From Desertivirga sp966211215 (GTDB lineage: Bacteria; Bacteroidota; Bacteroidia; Sphingobacteriales; Sphingobacteriaceae), in assembly GCA_966211215.1 (NCBI GenBank), contig CBIHNR010000267.1:1-5861 (forward strand): 5,861 nt of DNA, read 5' to 3'. Positions 5,339 through 5,861 of the stretch are shown here, one piece after another. Position numbers and translations under genes: made by a program. The notes beneath the pieces were generated by a model. It saw nothing but the letters and a program-made list of their open reading frames with translations, made no database searches and was not told the DNA's origin. The first letter of the stretch is position 1. Every line of letters starts with the position of its first letter.

Positions 5339-5861
5339 ATGGAAACAAATAATCAACCATCGCCAGAAAGTATTCTACAGATTGGCACAGGCTTTTGGCC
5401 TTCAAAAATTTTGCTGTCTGCCATAAAATTTCAGTTGTTCACCTTGCTTTCAGCAAAAAAGAACATGTCTGCACAGGAAATCAAAAAGGAGCTAAACCTA
5501 AAATGTACGGATAGAAATGTTTTCGACTTCTTAGATGCGCTGACTGGTTTTGGCTTTTTGCAACGCGAGGGACTCTTAGAAACAGCGTCCTATTCGAACA
5601 GTATAAATACAGACACCTTTTTGGATAAAAACAAGCCCTCCTACATTGGTGGGATTCTTGAAATGATGAACAACCGCCTGTATGGTTTTTGGGGAAATCT
5701 GGAAGAAGGTTTACTTACCGGGCTTCCGCAAAATGAAATCAAAGATGGCACTGAACATCCGTTCGAAGAGCTCTATAGAATCCCGGAAAAATTGACTGAA
5801 TTCATTAATGCGATGAGTGGCATTCAAATGGGAAACTTCATCGCGTTTGCAAAAAAATTTG
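5339..5861 (+). CDS. O-methyltransferase-like SAM-dependent methyltransferase, N-terminal part
   Basis: The ATG at 5339 opens 174 codons with no stop before the right edge, so only the N-terminal half is visible. It resembles the plant-type/acetylserotonin O-methyltransferase family (PF00891 with an N-terminal dimerisation domain). SILQIGTGFWPSKILLSAIK (11-30) begins the helical dimerisation and winged-helix region. This continues through AQEIKKELNLKCTDRNVFDFLDALTGFGFLQREG (45-78), typical of the family's winged helix. NTDTFLDKNKPSYIGGILEM (90-109), LYGFWGNLEEGL (114-125) and FINAMSGIQMGNFIAFAKKF (155-174) lead toward the SAM-binding Rossmann domain, whose glycine motif lies beyond the window. 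Substrate is unknown. The frame is open upstream of 5339 but has no nearby ATG, and the A-rich leader TTAAATAAA suits this start. No consensus promoter was found within the preceding 200 bases. Confidence 0.85.
   Translation, partial: METNNQPSPESILQIGTGFWPSKILLSAIKFQLFTLLSAKKNMSAQEIKKELNLKCTDRNVFDFLDALTGFGFLQREGLLETASYSNSINTDTFLDKNKPSYIGGILEMMNNRLYGFWGNLEEGLLTGLPQNEIKDGTEHPFEELYRIPEKLTEFINAMSGIQMGNFIAFAKKF

Overview
The window looks like ordinary chromosomal DNA from a member of the Bacteroidota. The evidence is the protein flavour of the DnaB, RlmB and UbiX homologues, starts without Shine-Dalgarno sequences but with A/T-rich leaders, and promoter-like sites of the Bacteroidota type (TTTG, a 19-21 base spacer, TAnnTTTG). 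Genus cannot be fixed by eye; a Sphingobacteria/Chitinophaga-like member is a guess.

Layout. Bases 1-841 (minus) hold most of a DUF72 (YecE-like) TIM-barrel gene whose 3' end lies off the left edge. Bases 842-1859 are a gene-poor, AT-rich kilobase. It contains three hairpins with T-tracts oriented for the minus strand, one hairpin with a T-tract oriented for the plus strand, and an exact Bacteroidota-type promoter on the minus strand that fires into a span of only about 70 bases ending at one of those hairpins. Bases 1860-3246 (minus) carry a probable two-gene unit, rlmB then ubiX, separated by 27-28 bases. Bases 3247-3504 are the divergent intergenic region between rlmB and dnaB; it holds one perfect DnaA box, two one-mismatch boxes and repeated TTAACAT words. 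Bases 3505-5079 (plus) encode the replicative helicase DnaB, complete and intein-free, followed by a strong bidirectional terminator. Bases 5137-5338 contain only a doubtful 53-codon minus-strand ORF. From 5339 a plus-strand O-methyltransferase-like gene runs off the right edge.

Functionally the recognised genes are unrelated housekeeping or metabolic genes: DNA replication (dnaB), 23S rRNA or tRNA 2'-O-methylation (rlmB family), prenyl-FMN cofactor synthesis (ubiX), an uncharacterised DUF72 barrel, and a SAM-dependent methyltransferase. I see no defence system, CRISPR array, integrase, intact insertion sequence, tRNA or rRNA. The most interesting material is noncoding: the promoter, inverted repeat and terminator cassette at 953-1055, and the DnaA-box cluster in front of dnaB.
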